Program-made: the position numbers and the translations under genes | NCBI RefSeq assembly: GCF_020541305.1 | Contig: NZ_CP047396.1 | Coordinates: 186,001-250,000, forward strand | Length of the DNA: 64,000 nt | Direction: 5' to 3' | From: Candidatus Vallotiella adelgis | GTDB lineage: Bacteria; Pseudomonadota; Gammaproteobacteria; Burkholderiales; Burkholderiaceae | In this document: piece after piece, positions 34,124-44,215 of the stretch | How the letters are laid out: every line of letters begins with the position of its first letter | How positions within the stretch are numbered: the stretch's first letter is position 1 | Notes under the pieces: model-generated | What the model saw: the letters and a program-made list of their open reading frames with translations, nothing else | Database searches by the model: none | Told to the model about the DNA's origin: nothing

Positions 34124-34570
34124 TTAAACTTCGAAACCGCCGCCCTCGGCTTTGTAAGGTCTTCTTTCGTGGACTGGTAAAGTATACGGTGGGCTTACTG
34201 ACAACATCTAGTCAACTTTAATCTAGTTCGGGTTCGTCAGATTGTTCCACGCTGCGATATCGCGATAGTTTTTCCCATTTTCGAGCGCGATGCTGTACAA
34301 CGTCTGACCTGACTTTACGCGGTAGTATCCTGGAGGAGGCTGATCTAATAGTGCAGACAGTACTGCAGTACTATTAGTAAAAATCGGCATAGAACTGTGC
34401 TCTGTAATAAAAGCGGGATCCAGCCGAGTTGAACAAGATGTTAGAACTAGTAGTGCGGAAAATATATAAAGCATGCGCTGGATTATTGCTGGACTCACAT
34501 CCATACTTTTATTCTGTAATAGACTATTTAGCATCAAATGACCCCTAATGTTAGGGGAATAAAAAAACAT
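34124..34570 (-). pseudogene. nlpD: nlpD remnant (LysM lipoprotein, peptidase domain lost)
   Basis: The open part (34,223-34,570) encodes a lipoprotein signal with lipobox LTSC (the real start is probably the Met of MLYIFSALLV) and a LysM domain GYYRVKSGQTLYSIALENG...AAWNNLTNPN. The frame is then cut by TAG at 34,223-34,225 and again at 34,208-34,210. Reading through gives NPN-stop-IKVD-stop-MLSVSPP, where family members have Gln at both stops, so each is a CAG to TAG change. A further stop is at 34,124-34,126. The M23 peptidase-like domain that activates amidases is gone. The remaining LysM lipoprotein may or may not be made. Confidence 0.82.
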
Positions 34571-34865
34571 GCAACTCTGATTGCAATTACTACTGCGCGT
34601 GCAGTAGTAACATATTTCTCAGGAGCTTTTCGAGGCTATAAGATAGCATAAAACAGGTTGAGTCTTTAGCAGGCCAAACTGATGATATCTGTAACAGTGG
34701 ATATATTTTGAAGGCATAGTGGATTATTTTTCGAGAAAAATAATATTTTTTCCATTCAATCAAAATATATTACCTATAAAGTAGAGTAAGATCACAATAC
34801 TGCCTAATATCTGAATGTAGTAGTCGCTTAAAGCCCCCCAGGGGGCACGATTACACCCACATTGC
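34571..34865. other. Eroded interval between surE and nlpD (pcm site)
   Basis: 295 AT-rich bases where many proteobacteria carry pcm. No remnant recognised. It holds three perfect small hairpins: TTACTACTGC arms at 34,587-34,610, ATTATTTTTC arms at 34,723-34,744 and GCCCCC/GGGGGC at 34,833-34,846. Confidence 0.55.
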
Positions 34866-35636
34866 TTATGTCATCTGCCTAGGTTGTCGCCAACCTTCTG
34901 TCCATGCACGTAGCGACGGAAGCAATCTCGTGTCAGTTAAATCTAATTGCAGCGGCGTAAGAGAGATATTACCAGCCGCTACCGCGTGAAAGTCTGTTCC
35001 TTCGCTCGCATCAAACACGGCCCCGGCTTCCCCAATCCAGTAGACTAGATTTCCGCGTGGATTTCTTGTCCGGATTACTGGATTTGATGGATGTCGTTTA
35101 CCAAGCCGCGTGACACACCAACTACCCATTCCAGCATACATCCGGCTCGGGATATTTACATTGAGTAACATATGCTCAGGTAATTGAATACGTGACCAAT
35201 ATTGAACGATATCCGATGCTACGCGTGCTGCTGAATCCAGATGTGCCCAATCTTTTTCCGCCAGCGAGAACGCGATTGACGGTATGCCGAATAAAAATCC
35301 CTCAATAGCTGCCGCAACAGTACCCGAATATAGCGTATCTTCCCCCATATTCTGCCCATTGTTAATACCAGAAATCACTAAATCTGGCTTTCCATCAATT
35401 AAAGAGGTAAGTGCTATATGGATACAATCAGTTGGTGTGCCGTTCACATATCGCGATCCATTTCCAGCAGTGAAGACGGACAGGGGTCGCCACAGTGTTA
35501 GCGAGCTTGATGCGCCACTGCAGTTATGCTCCGGTGCAACTATGACTACATCGCTGAAGGGAATAAGCGCCTGATGTAGCGCCGTGAGCCCAGGCGCTAG
35601 ATAACCATCATCATTACTAAGCAGGATTTTCATCAA
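34866..35636 (-). CDS. surE: 5'/3'-nucleotidase SurE
   Basis: 256-residue stationary-phase survival phosphatase acting on nucleoside monophosphates. The metal-binding SNDDG lies at residues 7-11 and the downstream [18 protein letters not shown] block is intact. A second ATG directly after the first (35,633) is an equally good start. Normally grouped with pcm-nlpD-rpoS; here only surE is whole. Confidence 0.95.
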   Translation of the reverse strand: MMKILLSNDDGYLAPGLTALHQALIPFSDVVIVAPEHNCSGASSSLTLWRPLSVFTAGNGSRYVNGTPTDCIHIALTSLIDGKPDLVISGINNGQNMGEDTLYSGTVAAAIEGFLFGIPSIAFSLAEKDWAHLDSAARVASDIVQYWSRIQLPEHMLLNVNIPSRMYAGMGSWCVTRLGKRHPSNPVIRTRNPRGNLVYWIGEAGAVFDASEGTDFHAVAAGNISLTPLQLDLTDTRLLPSLRAWTEGWRQPRQMT

Positions 35637-36426
35637 GTTATTGAAACCGAGGATGTTTTGCTAACGAATAGCCTATTGGGCACATAACTCAATCATAGAT
35701 TGTATGAAAGAGCGTTCTAAATAGTTAATAATAAGCACGCGCTTTAAACTAAAAAATTGTTGTGGCATATATTGCAATATCGATGCCTTTTTGATTCCTG
35801 CGACTTTATAGATAGTCGTACCCGCATGACCTGCCCACATATCATCAACTTCATATTGTCTGCTGTACTTATACTGACCTATAGGATAATCCCCGCCATA
35901 CATTAGCAAACTCAGAAGTGCTGCGGCATATCTAAACAATAGTAAGTACTAAACACTAACAGCGGCTTACCCCTCGCAATTATTAAAAGCGGTAGCGAGG
36001 AGCTAACGCTCGGGTAATCCCGAGACAGGCTGACAACACTCTACACGTACGGTGCCAATGAAAGTAGAAAATCTGCTAAATACACCATCCAAGTATTGAA
36101 CTGATGGCCAGCATTCATGCTGAGCGAATGCTTTACAGCATTGCATGGGCAGCCAGCCCTCGTTTGGATTTTATTAGCAATCAAAATCCTAAAGTTACAG
36201 CATTATTTCTGTGCTGCTTATTAAGCAGACCTATATTCTGGAGGATATTTATACCGCACGATCTATTAAATCATACTGCGGTAGTCGAAAAGATATGTAC
36301 TCGACTGCACACTAGAAAATTGCATTATAGATCGCATCTTTATGCTGCGCAGCCGTATGCACAACAAATAAAGCGCTGCTTATGCGTTAAATTAAAGCAT
36401 GCTCTGTTATTGAGCAGATAGTTGAA
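35637..36426. other. 790-base interval between surE and recR
   Basis: Two short frames (88 codons on the minus strand at 35,673-35,939 and 105 codons on the plus strand at 36,104-36,421) show no family features and are not called. Two inverted repeats lie side by side: CCTCGC/GCGAGG at 35,972-36,000 and CTCGGG-taat-CCCGAG at 36,009-36,024. Confidence 0.5.
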
Positions 36427-37035
36427 TTAGACCGAGTGGCGATCCAATACGGCACGTGCTATCGTGCCGGCGTCGACATATTCGAGCTCACCGCCAACAG
36501 GTACACCACGAGCTAGTCGCGAGACTTTTAATCCACGTGCCTTGAGTATCTGACCTAAGTAATGGGCAGTTGCCTCGCCTTCATTTGTAAAGTTAGTGGC
36601 TAGCACAACCTCACTGACTATTCCATCAGTTGCCCGGTCCATTAATCGATTAAAGTGGATCTCATGTGGCCCAATTCCGTCGAGTGGGCTCAATCGTCCC
36701 ATTAACACAAAATACAGGCCACAATATGCGAGTGTTTGCTCGAGCATGATTTGATCGGCAGGTGTTTCAACCACGCATAGCAACATTGGATCGCGCTGCT
36801 GGTTGCTACATAGCTCACATACATCACTTTCAGTAAATGAGTTACATCGGGTACAATGCTTAAGAACTTGTGTCGCATGCAGTAGAGACTGCCCAAGCTT
36901 CCTCGCTCCGTCTCGGTCGCGCTGTATTAAGTGATAGGCGATGCGCTGTGCGGACTTTGGTCCTACACCAGGTAATATTCGCAGCCCTGCGATTAGTGCC
37001 GCTAGGGCGGACAACGGCTTTATATTTATATGCAT
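36427..37035 (-). CDS. recR: Recombination mediator RecR
   Basis: 202-residue ring protein that loads RecA with RecO at gaps. Helix-hairpin-helix [16 protein letters not shown] near residue 21, four-Cys zinc site ([16 protein letters not shown]), and a Toprim domain containing [14 protein letters not shown]. Downstream of ybaB in the conserved dnaX-ybaB-recR cluster. Confidence 0.96.
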   Translation of the reverse strand: MHINIKPLSALAALIAGLRILPGVGPKSAQRIAYHLIQRDRDGARKLGQSLLHATQVLKHCTRCNSFTESDVCELCSNQQRDPMLLCVVETPADQIMLEQTLAYCGLYFVLMGRLSPLDGIGPHEIHFNRLMDRATDGIVSEVVLATNFTNEGEATAHYLGQILKARGLKVSRLARGVPVGGELEYVDAGTIARAVLDRHSV

Positions 37036-37098
37036 CGAAAACTAACGCATGCTTAGAATTTAAATAGAATATATCTTTTATCGATAGCCCGCCTAGGC

Positions 37099-37425
37099 TT
37101 AGAATGGTAGCTTAAGACCAGGTGGTAGGGGAAGCCCGGCAGTCATACCAGACATTTTCTCTTGTGCTGTCGCCTCTGCTTTGCGCACCCCGTCATTAAA
37201 CGCGGCGGCTACTAAGTCTTCCAGCATATCCTTGTCATCAGCTAACAGGCTTGGATCGATCGTGACACGACGCACTTCGTTTTTGCAAGCCATTGTTACT
37301 TTCACGAGGCCAGCGCCGGACTGGCCTTCGATTTCGATCTGCGCGAGCTGTTCTTGTAGTTTCTTCATATTTTCCTGCATTTGCTGCGCTTGCTTCATTA
37401 AGCCGGCGAGTTGGCTTGTCATCAT
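37099..37425 (-). CDS. ybaB: YbaB/EbfC nucleoid-associated protein
   Basis: About 108 residues, a small dimeric DNA-binding protein. I start at the ATG at 37,425 ([17 protein letters not shown]), preceded by AAGGA eight bases upstream, rather than the TTG two codons earlier. The N-terminal coiled coil and the [20 protein letters not shown] strand are family-typical. 45 bases after dnaX, where it nearly always lies. Confidence 0.94.
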   Translation of the reverse strand: MMTSQLAGLMKQAQQMQENMKKLQEQLAQIEIEGQSGAGLVKVTMACKNEVRRVTIDPSLLADDKDMLEDLVAAAFNDGVRKAEATAQEKMSGMTAGLPLPPGLKLPF

Positions 37426-37470
37426 GATCAAAATCCTTCAAATAGAGAGGGGGAATGCTACATTAGCCGA

Positions 37471-39714
37471 TCATATAGCAGATGCGTGGTAGTCAGCGTT
37501 AAGCGGGCGAATCGAACCCGGTACAATCGTCGCGTCAAATTCGCGGATTAGCGTCTGTATGAACGGGTGAGTATTAATCTCATGCTCGGCTTTCTGCTGT
37601 TGCTCTGCGCGTCGCGCAATCACTACAGCCGCAGCTGTGTATCGTGTAGGGCCAACTGATATAATTACACGAACTATCCTATCTAAGACTCTCTCGATGG
37701 AGAGCTGTAACTTTTCAGCGTTTGCCATATCAGCATATTGTGGCACCGATACGCACAATACTAACTCGTTACTATTACATGCTACAAGCTCACTGTGAAG
37801 CGCAAGTTGGTAAGAAATACCACGGAGTGGTAGCGATTCAGCTAATGTTGGCCAGTCGCCGTCGTATCCGAGCGGTGTAAGAGACATATCCGGAGCGCTA
37901 ATCGACAAATTATCCGTCAGCGCAGAAGAATTAAGTCTGCTTACATTGAAGTTGTCTTCATGCACAGATAGCGAAACATACGTGTCATCCGGCGGCACGT
38001 CATCCCAAGGTGTCACTGATATTACCGGCGAGCGAACAGTGGTTTGCGCAGCACTTGCGCTGAAAGCTGCATTGCAAGGACTTGCAGCGTCTCGCTGCAA
38101 GTCCTTGCTGCTAGTTGACTGATGCTCAGCTATAAAGAGCCGTTCTGACACGGATAACGCTTTTATAGCAGCTGACTCTATCGCCTCAGATTGAATTTCT
38201 ACTAATGCGGCTTCTGATATACAGGAGCGCTTGCTTAAGATTCGGGTTTCTTTGTTGTCTATCAGAATTCCAAGGACGGCCCCTATGTCAGTTACATTAG
38301 TGCTAACACTGCTCATTTGTGTAGATTGCGTACACAGCTTCATTGCTGTGTAAGCTTTTTCTGCTTGCATAATTTGATCTGTGTCAGTTTGGTCATTCGC
38401 AGATAAAGATAGGTCGTTCGAACGTACGGCTGTTTTCAGTGACCCAGTATTGTTAGAAGAAATAGTGGGGGATAGCACTGCTTCAGTGCTATATAAGCTT
38501 TGAGCAGATTGATGTCGCGCGTCGCCGAAGGCGTGTACATTATTTGCTATTGGGCTGCCGCCAGTCCCAGAGCCAGCCCCAGAGCCAGCCCCAGACGAGT
38601 CGATTTTTGGCGAATACCTACGCGTTGTATCGATAGTACCAAATGCAAGCATGCGCAACAGCGCCATCGTAAAACCAGCATACTCGTCTGGGGCTAGCTT
38701 TAATTCGGAACGACCAATCGTTGCGATCTGATAATAAAGCTGTACAGCTTCAGGCGTTAATTTTTTCGAAAAACGCCGAACCTCGGCCTCTTCCGGCGAT
38801 TCATCCAACACCGAATCAGGTACTACATGCGCCCACGCAATCCGATGTAGCAGGCTAGATAAATCCTGCAGCGCAGTTGAGAACGACAAGCTGCAAGACG
38901 CCATCTCGTCAGCTACCGAGCGCACAGTAGCACCATCACGCGCAATGATAGCGTCTAGCAGACGCACTAGATGGGTTTGGTCTAGCAACCCTAGCATATC
39001 TCGAACAACCCGCTCGGTTACAGCGCCTGCTGAATATGCAATTGCTTGATCGGTCAACGACAGCGCATCGCGCATGCTACCAGCCGCGGCCCGCGATAAT
39101 AATTTTAAGGCTTGCACCTCGAAACTGATGCCTTCTTCGACTAGAATATATTCTAGGTGTGAGGCGATATGACCGGCTTGCATCTGTTTGAGGTTAAACT
39201 GCAAACAGCGAGATAACACAGTGGCAGGAATCTTCTGTGGGTCTGTCGTTGCGAGAATAAACTTTACATGCTCTGGCGGTTCTTCAAGCGTTTTAAGCAT
39301 TGAGTTGAACGCGTGATTGGTTAACATGTGCACTTCGTCGATCATATAGATCTTGAATCGCGCATTAACGGGTGTGTAAACAGCACGCTCAAGCAGTACC
39401 GCCATCTCGTCAACACCTCGGTTGCTAGCCGCATCCATTTCAACATAGTCAACGAAGCGTCCTTCGTCGATTTCATGACACGCCGCACATAGACCGCACG
39501 GAATGGCGGTGATACCGGTCTCGCAATTAAGCGCTTTGGCTAAAATGCGCGATAGAGTCGTCTTGCCAACGCCGCGCGTTCCAGTAAAAAAATACGCTTG
39601 ATGCACTCGTTGTACTTTTAATGCATAGGTGAGGGCGTGCACAACATGCTCTTGACCGATAATCGAGGCAAAATTCTTAGGTCGCCATTTTCGTGCGAGA
39701 ACTTGATAAGTCAT
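37471..39714 (-). CDS. dnaX: DNA polymerase III subunits tau/gamma
   Basis: 747-residue clamp-loader ATPase and fork organiser. Walker A GTRGVGKTT at 45-53, zinc-site Cys at about 64, 73, 76 and 79 (C...CGLCAAC), DEVHML box, sensor LATTDPQKIPATVLSRC; domains I-III end near 365. Then a long low-complexity linker (about 370-610) with a GAGSGAGSG repeat, and a C-terminal domain for alpha-subunit binding that ends normally. A 35-base perfect hairpin sits in the linker (38,074-38,108). I found no A-AAA-AAG slippery site of the E. coli type, so separate gamma production is not supported. Confidence 0.95.
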   Translation of the reverse strand: MTYQVLARKWRPKNFASIIGQEHVVHALTYALKVQRVHQAYFFTGTRGVGKTTLSRILAKALNCETGITAIPCGLCAACHEIDEGRFVDYVEMDAASNRGVDEMAVLLERAVYTPVNARFKIYMIDEVHMLTNHAFNSMLKTLEEPPEHVKFILATTDPQKIPATVLSRCLQFNLKQMQAGHIASHLEYILVEEGISFEVQALKLLSRAAAGSMRDALSLTDQAIAYSAGAVTERVVRDMLGLLDQTHLVRLLDAIIARDGATVRSVADEMASCSLSFSTALQDLSSLLHRIAWAHVVPDSVLDESPEEAEVRRFSKKLTPEAVQLYYQIATIGRSELKLAPDEYAGFTMALLRMLAFGTIDTTRRYSPKIDSSGAGSGAGSGTGGSPIANNVHAFGDARHQSAQSLYSTEAVLSPTISSNNTGSLKTAVRSNDLSLSANDQTDTDQIMQAEKAYTAMKLCTQSTQMSSVSTNVTDIGAVLGILIDNKETRILSKRSCISEAALVEIQSEAIESAAIKALSVSERLFIAEHQSTSSKDLQRDAASPCNAAFSASAAQTTVRSPVISVTPWDDVPPDDTYVSLSVHEDNFNVSRLNSSALTDNLSISAPDMSLTPLGYDGDWPTLAESLPLRGISYQLALHSELVACNSNELVLCVSVPQYADMANAEKLQLSIERVLDRIVRVIISVGPTRYTAAAVVIARRAEQQQKAEHEINTHPFIQTLIREFDATIVPGSIRPLNADYHASAI
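38074..38108. repeat. Perfect 16-base-arm hairpin inside dnaX
   Basis: GCAAGGACTTGCAGCG at 38,074-38,089, loop TCT, exact reverse complement at 38,093-38,108. It encodes part of the Ser/Ala-rich linker, so it does not break the protein. Confidence 0.85.
38566..38596. repeat. 12-base tandem repeat in dnaX linker
   Basis: Unit CCCAGAGCCAGC repeated about two and a half times; on the coding strand it gives GAGSGAGSGTGG. In frame, length-variable by slippage. Confidence 0.75.
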
Positions 39715-39894
39715 TGTAAAATTATATCAGCAATACGCGAGATTATCGGCTAACTACTATTGGTTATGGATATGTCCGCTAGAGAACAAAGTTCGTATGC
39801 GAACATTAGCGCATAATACCAATAAATTCTGTGTATCCTCTTAGCACCAGAAAATATGGAATTAAAAGCACTAGATCTAGTGATCACAAAAAAA

Positions 39895-40003
39895 GGGGGA
39901 GGCAGGTGACGAGCCCAACCCTCGGCACTGGCGGAAAGCGGCTATGGCTGCTTCGTTCCCGACCTGACCAGGTTCACTGCTCCTCCATGCGAGGAGGCCC
40001 GTC
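39895..40003 (-). ncRNA. ffs: Signal recognition particle 4.5S RNA
   Basis: Read on the minus strand it carries the SRP helix-8 core: CCTGGTCAGGTC, a GGAACGAAGCAGCC asymmetric/tetraloop region and the pairing GCCATAGCCGC. The RNA binds Ffh and targets membrane proteins. The 3' end runs into seven T (39,888-39,894 complement), an intrinsic end. About 105 nt, the small bacterial type. Its position just upstream of dnaX matches Burkholderia. The 5' end is set by eye to within a few bases. Confidence 0.93.
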
Positions 40004-40130
40004 ATAAGCTATTATAGCACTGGATTGTATTTCAGCGCTACTGCGCACGATGAGGGGCGAATTACGTTAATATGAGCATGGAAAAACCTGCGCGAATAAG
40101 CGAGGGTAGTTCCGGCTATTGCGTTTCGCG

Positions 40131-40175
40131 AAAAACTACTACTAGGCAGTGATATGCCTGCCGAGTAGATTTTTA
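40131..40175. terminator. Stem-loop with A and T flanks upstream of trxA
   Basis: CTACT...GGCA...TGCC...AGTAG pairs around a short loop, with AAAAA before and ATTTTT after, so it resembles a bidirectional intrinsic terminator between ffs and trxA. It may insulate trxA from leftward transcripts. Confidence 0.4.
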
Positions 40176-40241
40176 GAGATTAGGGCGGGCACAGGCTATC
40201 ATTGAAGCCGATCCCCCCGGACTTTTAGAGATAACACGATA

Positions 40242-40568
40242 ATGAGCGAACAAATCAAGCACATTACTGATGCTTCTTTCGAGAATGATGTGCTCAAGGC
40301 AGAAAAGCCTGTTCTACTTGACTTCTGGGCAGAGTGGTGCGGCCCGTGCAAGATAATCGCACCGCTACTAGACGAGGTAGCACGTGACTACGGTGACCGC
40401 CTGCAGATCGCGAAGATCGATGTCGATCAAAATCCGTCGACACCAGTCAAGTTTAGTGTACGGGGTATCCCGACCTTGGTCTTATTCAAGAACGGCGTGG
40501 TAGCCCAAATGAAGGTCGGCGCGCTGTCGAAAGCCCAAATTACAGCGCTGATCGATAGCCATATCTAA
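40242..40568 (+). CDS. trxA: Thioredoxin
   Basis: 108-residue disulfide reductase with the active site WCGPC at 32-36, the cis-Pro loop GIPTLVLF and normal length. Cytosolic, no signal. It lies 171 bases before rho on the same strand, the common trxA-rho order. Confidence 0.97.
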   Translation: MSEQIKHITDASFENDVLKAEKPVLLDFWAEWCGPCKIIAPLLDEVARDYGDRLQIAKIDVDQNPSTPVKFSVRGIPTLVLFKNGVVAQMKVGALSKAQITALIDSHI

Positions 40569-40682
40569 GACTTTCGATAGCGCGCGTACAGTGACAGTGC
40601 TCGCGTTAGCAATGCTATGCTATTCTAGAACTAGAAAAGCGTGATACATTGCAAAACGTATAGCGCTCTAATCAAGCTTGTC

Positions 40683-40732
40683 GCCCGACGACCTCCTCCC
40701 CTTCTGTCGCTTCTCCTCTCTCCCTGGCGGGA
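40683..40732 (+). promoter_or_regulatory. Pyrimidine-rich rho leader (possible rut site)
   Basis: The stretch just before the rho start is dominated by C and T (for example CCTCCTCCCCTTCTGTCGC). rho is autoregulated at its leader in E. coli; this composition suits Rho loading. No strong Shine-Dalgarno is visible between it and the ATG. Confidence 0.35.
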
Positions 40733-40739
40733 CTCTTGT

Positions 40740-42002
40740 ATGCATCTATCCGAGCTCAAGTCGCAACACGTATCCGCTTTGATTGAAATGGCTAATGCCT
40801 TAGAAATCGAAAACGCGAATCGCCTGCGCAAACAGGAGTTAATGTTCGCAATTCTAAAAAAACGTGCCAAAACTGGCGAAACAATCTTTGGCGACGGCAC
40901 CCTGGAAGTATTACCAGATGGTTTTGGTTTTTTGCGCTCGCCCGAGACATCATATTTGGCGAGTACCGACGATATCTACATTAGTCCATCGCAAATCCGC
41001 CGCTTTAACCTACACACCGGCGACACTATCGAAGGCGAGGTACGTACACCGAAAGATGGCGAACGGTATTTCGCGCTGGTTAAAGTTGACAAAGTCAATA
41101 GACAGCCGCCCGAGGCCTCGAAACACAAAAGTATGTTTGAGAACCTTACGCCGCTGCATCCAAATAAGCCGCTGTTGCTCGAGCGTGATATGCGTAGCGA
41201 GGAAAATATTACAAGTCGAATTATCGACATGATTGCACCAATCGGTAAAGGCCAACGCGGACTGCTAGTTGCGTCGCCTAAATCTGGCAAGACTGTTATG
41301 CTGCAACACATCGCGCATTCGATTCAATCGAATCATCCAGATGTGACATTATTTGTTCTACTTATTGATGAGCGCCCGGAAGAAGTGACTGAAATGCAGC
41401 GCTCAGTGGCCGGCGAGGTAATTGCATCTACATTCGATGAACCAGCCTCGCGCCATGTGCAGGTTGCTGAGATGGTAATTGAGAAGGCTAAGCGACTAAT
41501 CGAGATGAAGCACGACGTGGTAATTCTATTAGATTCAATCACGCGGCTCGCACGCGCTTACAACACAGTCGTTCCTGCGTCGGGCAAGGTCTTGACCGGA
41601 GGAGTCGACGCTAATGCGCTACAACGCCCGAAACGCTTTTTTGGTGCGGCGCGCAACGTAGAAGAAGGCGGTTCGCTAACAATTATTGGCACTGCGCTGA
41701 TTGAAACTGGCAGTCGAATGGATGATGTGATCTATGAAGAGTTTAAGGGAACCGGAAATATGGAAGTTCATCTAGAGAGACGGCTCGCGGAGAAGCGGGT
41801 CTATCCGTCGATTAACCTAAATAAATCAGGTACCCGTCGCGAGGAATTACTAATCAAGCCGGAAATCCTGCAGAAGATTTGGGTGTTACGCAAGTTTATC
41901 CATGATATGGATGAAATTGAAGCTATGGAGTTTCTGCTTGACAAGCTGAAACAGACTAAGAGTAATTCGGAGTTTTTTGATATGATGCGCCGAGGCGGTT
42001 AA
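40740..42002 (+). CDS. rho: Transcription termination factor Rho
   Basis: 420-residue RNA-driven hexameric helicase. I start at 40,740 ([20 protein letters not shown]), which matches E. coli Rho from residue 1; an upstream in-frame Met would add 33 unrelated residues. RNA-binding GFGFLRS at 61-67, P-loop SPKSGKT at 179-185, Walker [14 protein letters not shown]-loop [17 protein letters not shown] and R-loop GTGNME. Complete. The 50 bases before the start are pyrimidine-rich and poor in G, a possible site of autogenous control as known for other rho genes. Confidence 0.97.
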   Translation: MHLSELKSQHVSALIEMANALEIENANRLRKQELMFAILKKRAKTGETIFGDGTLEVLPDGFGFLRSPETSYLASTDDIYISPSQIRRFNLHTGDTIEGEVRTPKDGERYFALVKVDKVNRQPPEASKHKSMFENLTPLHPNKPLLLERDMRSEENITSRIIDMIAPIGKGQRGLLVASPKSGKTVMLQHIAHSIQSNHPDVTLFVLLIDERPEEVTEMQRSVAGEVIASTFDEPASRHVQVAEMVIEKAKRLIEMKHDVVILLDSITRLARAYNTVVPASGKVLTGGVDANALQRPKRFFGAARNVEEGGSLTIIGTALIETGSRMDDVIYEEFKGTGNMEVHLERRLAEKRVYPSINLNKSGTRREELLIKPEILQKIWVLRKFIHDMDEIEAMEFLLDKLKQTKSNSEFFDMMRRGG

Positions 42003-42724
42003 AAATAGCCTCTCACCGCTTGTCAATCCACAAATCGCTGTTATGTGCATAAACGTTCTATTTATGAACCGAGCACAATATTTTTATTAATTATCAGCGC
42101 AGATTTCATCCAGCGGTAACACAAGGACACCCGAACTCTGAAGTACTGCAGGAAATGAGAGTTAGCAATACTAGAGCGTAGCAAGAGATATTGGCTAAGA
42201 GAGGAGAGAAGAGAAGCTGTGCGGCAAGGCTAATCTCGATCGTCTTATTCGTCTTATTCGTGTAGATTGGCTAATGAGAGTCTTCACTCAACTAAAGTCG
42301 AGCTTTACTAGTGACGTAGAGCATAGTTTGCGCATCGGAATAAACGTATCTACCTCCAGATCCTGATTTACAAATTTTTAAAAAAGCAACATGCTGATTT
42401 GTCGCTAATGCATCATTGGTATTCTTTGCTAGATACCAATGAGTAAGTCACGTATATGCGTACGAAGAAGCTCCAGCTTGCCCCTCCCTGCGTACCCCTG
42501 GAGTTTTATGCTTTCTCTAAGCAGCATCCGAAAGCTGTATCAGCTGCTTGTGCGCTATTATTTGATAATTGAGCCAACATTAAGCTGCTTAAAAAATTTA
42601 TCAATTCACTGATTTTAATTAATAATTCTACTATTTTTATCAAAATAACTCGCGCATTGATAGTAAACTGTTAACAGAGTAACGTAGTGCAATAAGACCG
42701 TCGCTTAAAACTAAGGAACGTATT
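42003..42724. other. 722-base spacer between rho and rpmE2
   Basis: No gene supported. A perfect 9-base-arm hairpin (CATTGGTAT/ATACCAATG) spans 42,414-42,441. The rpmE2 promoter and its AAGGA ribosome site are at the right end. Confidence 0.55.
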
Positions 42725-42991
42725 ATGAAGAAAAACATTCATCCGGATATCCGCGAGGTCGTATTCCAGGACATGTCTAATGGTAAAACATTCATTATCA
42801 GTTCAACAATCCAGACGCGTGAGACGATCGATCTTGACGGAAAGACGTACCCTCTCGCGAAAGTTGAGGTATCCTCTGAATCGCACCCCTTCTACACAGG
42901 TGAGCAGAATAAGTTTATCGATACAACCGGACGCGTTGAAAAGTTTCGTCAGAAATTTGGTAGCCGTGCAGGTATAAAGATTACAAAGTAG
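42725..42991 (+). CDS. rpmE2: 50S ribosomal protein L31 type B
   Basis: 88-residue bL31. It has [20 protein letters not shown] at the start and [15 protein letters not shown] in the middle, and no CxxC zinc pair, which marks the zinc-independent type B form. AAGGA lies ten bases upstream of the ATG. In many bacteria this form replaces the zinc form under zinc limitation; whether it is the only L31 here cannot be told. Confidence 0.95.
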   Translation: MKKNIHPDIREVVFQDMSNGKTFIISSTIQTRETIDLDGKTYPLAKVEVSSESHPFYTGEQNKFIDTTGRVEKFRQKFGSRAGIKITK

Positions 42992-43999
42992 CGCAGCGAT
43001 CGGGGGGGGTGGTTGCTCTAGTGCTGAGTGCCAGCTCTTCGTCGCAGTGCTAAAAACTAGAATATTTTTTTCATTAAAATCAGCCGAAACTGCCTTTTTC
43101 TTCCTTAATGTCGGTTCGCGATGCTATTAAGAGTCCGGCTAGATGGCCGATCATACATTCGGTTGTGAATCGACACGTATCAGCCTGTCTTTTACTCATG
43201 GCCTTCTGTGCTACTAACGAACCACACGGAGTTAGCTATGCCAATAATTGATGACGCTTATATGAGCATACAGCTTATTCAAATATAATTCTTCAAAAAG
43301 AAGAAGCAGTCTATATAGACTAGCTTTAGTGCTATACAAATGATAGAGAGCGTTACTTGGTATTCAGATTAACAACTACCGAACATAGTCGGTAAGTTAT
43401 TCCTCTATAAGGAGACCGATTCCTTAAAGGAAGTTTAGGGCTGCCTGCATGAATTACATATCGATAATACGACCCCCGATATGAGTAAATTACCCAGGCT
43501 CCATCGGTAGATAAACTACGCTTTTTTCTTATGGTACTCTCGATACATTATCGCTACCCGCTAAATTATTTTTCTTGTTTGCATTGAAGTGTACTAAAGG
43601 GAAATCCAGAGCGCACGCTGTAATAAAATATTGGTAAAATATAGACACTAAGCTTTAAAACTTGTTAACTCTATTAACCGATATAAGCAAGACAATTTTG
43701 GTTTAGAAACGCGTTTATGTGTACCTAGCTGTCATTCGGCTGATAGTATATGTAATAGCGCCATCAATATGCACAGGTGTGAATTCAATTAATCTGAAGT
43801 TAGGTTTCCGCAACATATCCGACTAACTCTACTGTATTAGATAATTAGAACACTCTTCGACCTGCTTGAGTGTGAATGCTCTGATATTTCGTACTTATCG
43901 AGAAAATAGGAGCAAGATAGAACTGAGGTAGTTAAGCCTAAATTTAGAGTCTTGGAAATAAAAAATAAATACCGAATAAACAAGAGATTTTTTTAACTT
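42992..43999. other. 1.0-kb spacer between rpmE2 and the tRNA cluster
   Basis: No supported gene. An eight-G run lies just after the rpmE2 stop. No remnants recognised. Confidence 0.5.
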
Positions 44000-44076
44000 T
44001 GGCGGAGTGGACGGGACTCGAACCCGCGACCCCCGGCGTGACAGGCCGGTATTCTAACCAACTGAACTACCACTCC
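44000..44076 (-). tRNA. tRNA-Asp (GTC)
   Basis: 77 bases including an encoded CCA. Acceptor GGAGTGG pairs with CCACTCC; anticodon loop CCTGTCACG gives GTC; T-arm GGGTTCGAGTCCC. All stems pair well. First of a set that in Burkholderia is clustered with gltX. Confidence 0.96.
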
Positions 44077-44139
44077 AATGTAATGCTATATAGCTCTTGT
44101 TTTTTCTAAACACGTTTGCTTAATGATGTGCTAGAAATT

Positions 44140-44215
44140 TGGCGTCCCCTAGGGGATTTGAACCCCTGTACTCACCGTGAAAGGGTGATGTCCTAGGCCT
44201 CTAGACGAAGGGGAC
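44140..44215 (-). tRNA. tRNA-Glu (TTC)
   Basis: 76 bases including encoded CCA. Acceptor GTCCCCT pairs with AGGGGAC; anticodon TTC in CCCTTTCACGG; T-arm GGGGTTCAAATCCCC. 63 bases from tRNA-Asp, so probably one transcript. The substrate of the damaged gltX nearby. Confidence 0.96.

Noticed and set aside
36104-36421. A 105-codon plus-strand frame upstream of recR
   Set aside because: Cys/His/Leu-rich chance-like sequence, ends at the recR stop, no family features.
37471-39714. Programmed -1 frameshift in dnaX
   Set aside because: No A-AAA-AAG heptamer with a downstream stem near the linker; the nearest A-run is in the wrong domain and phase.
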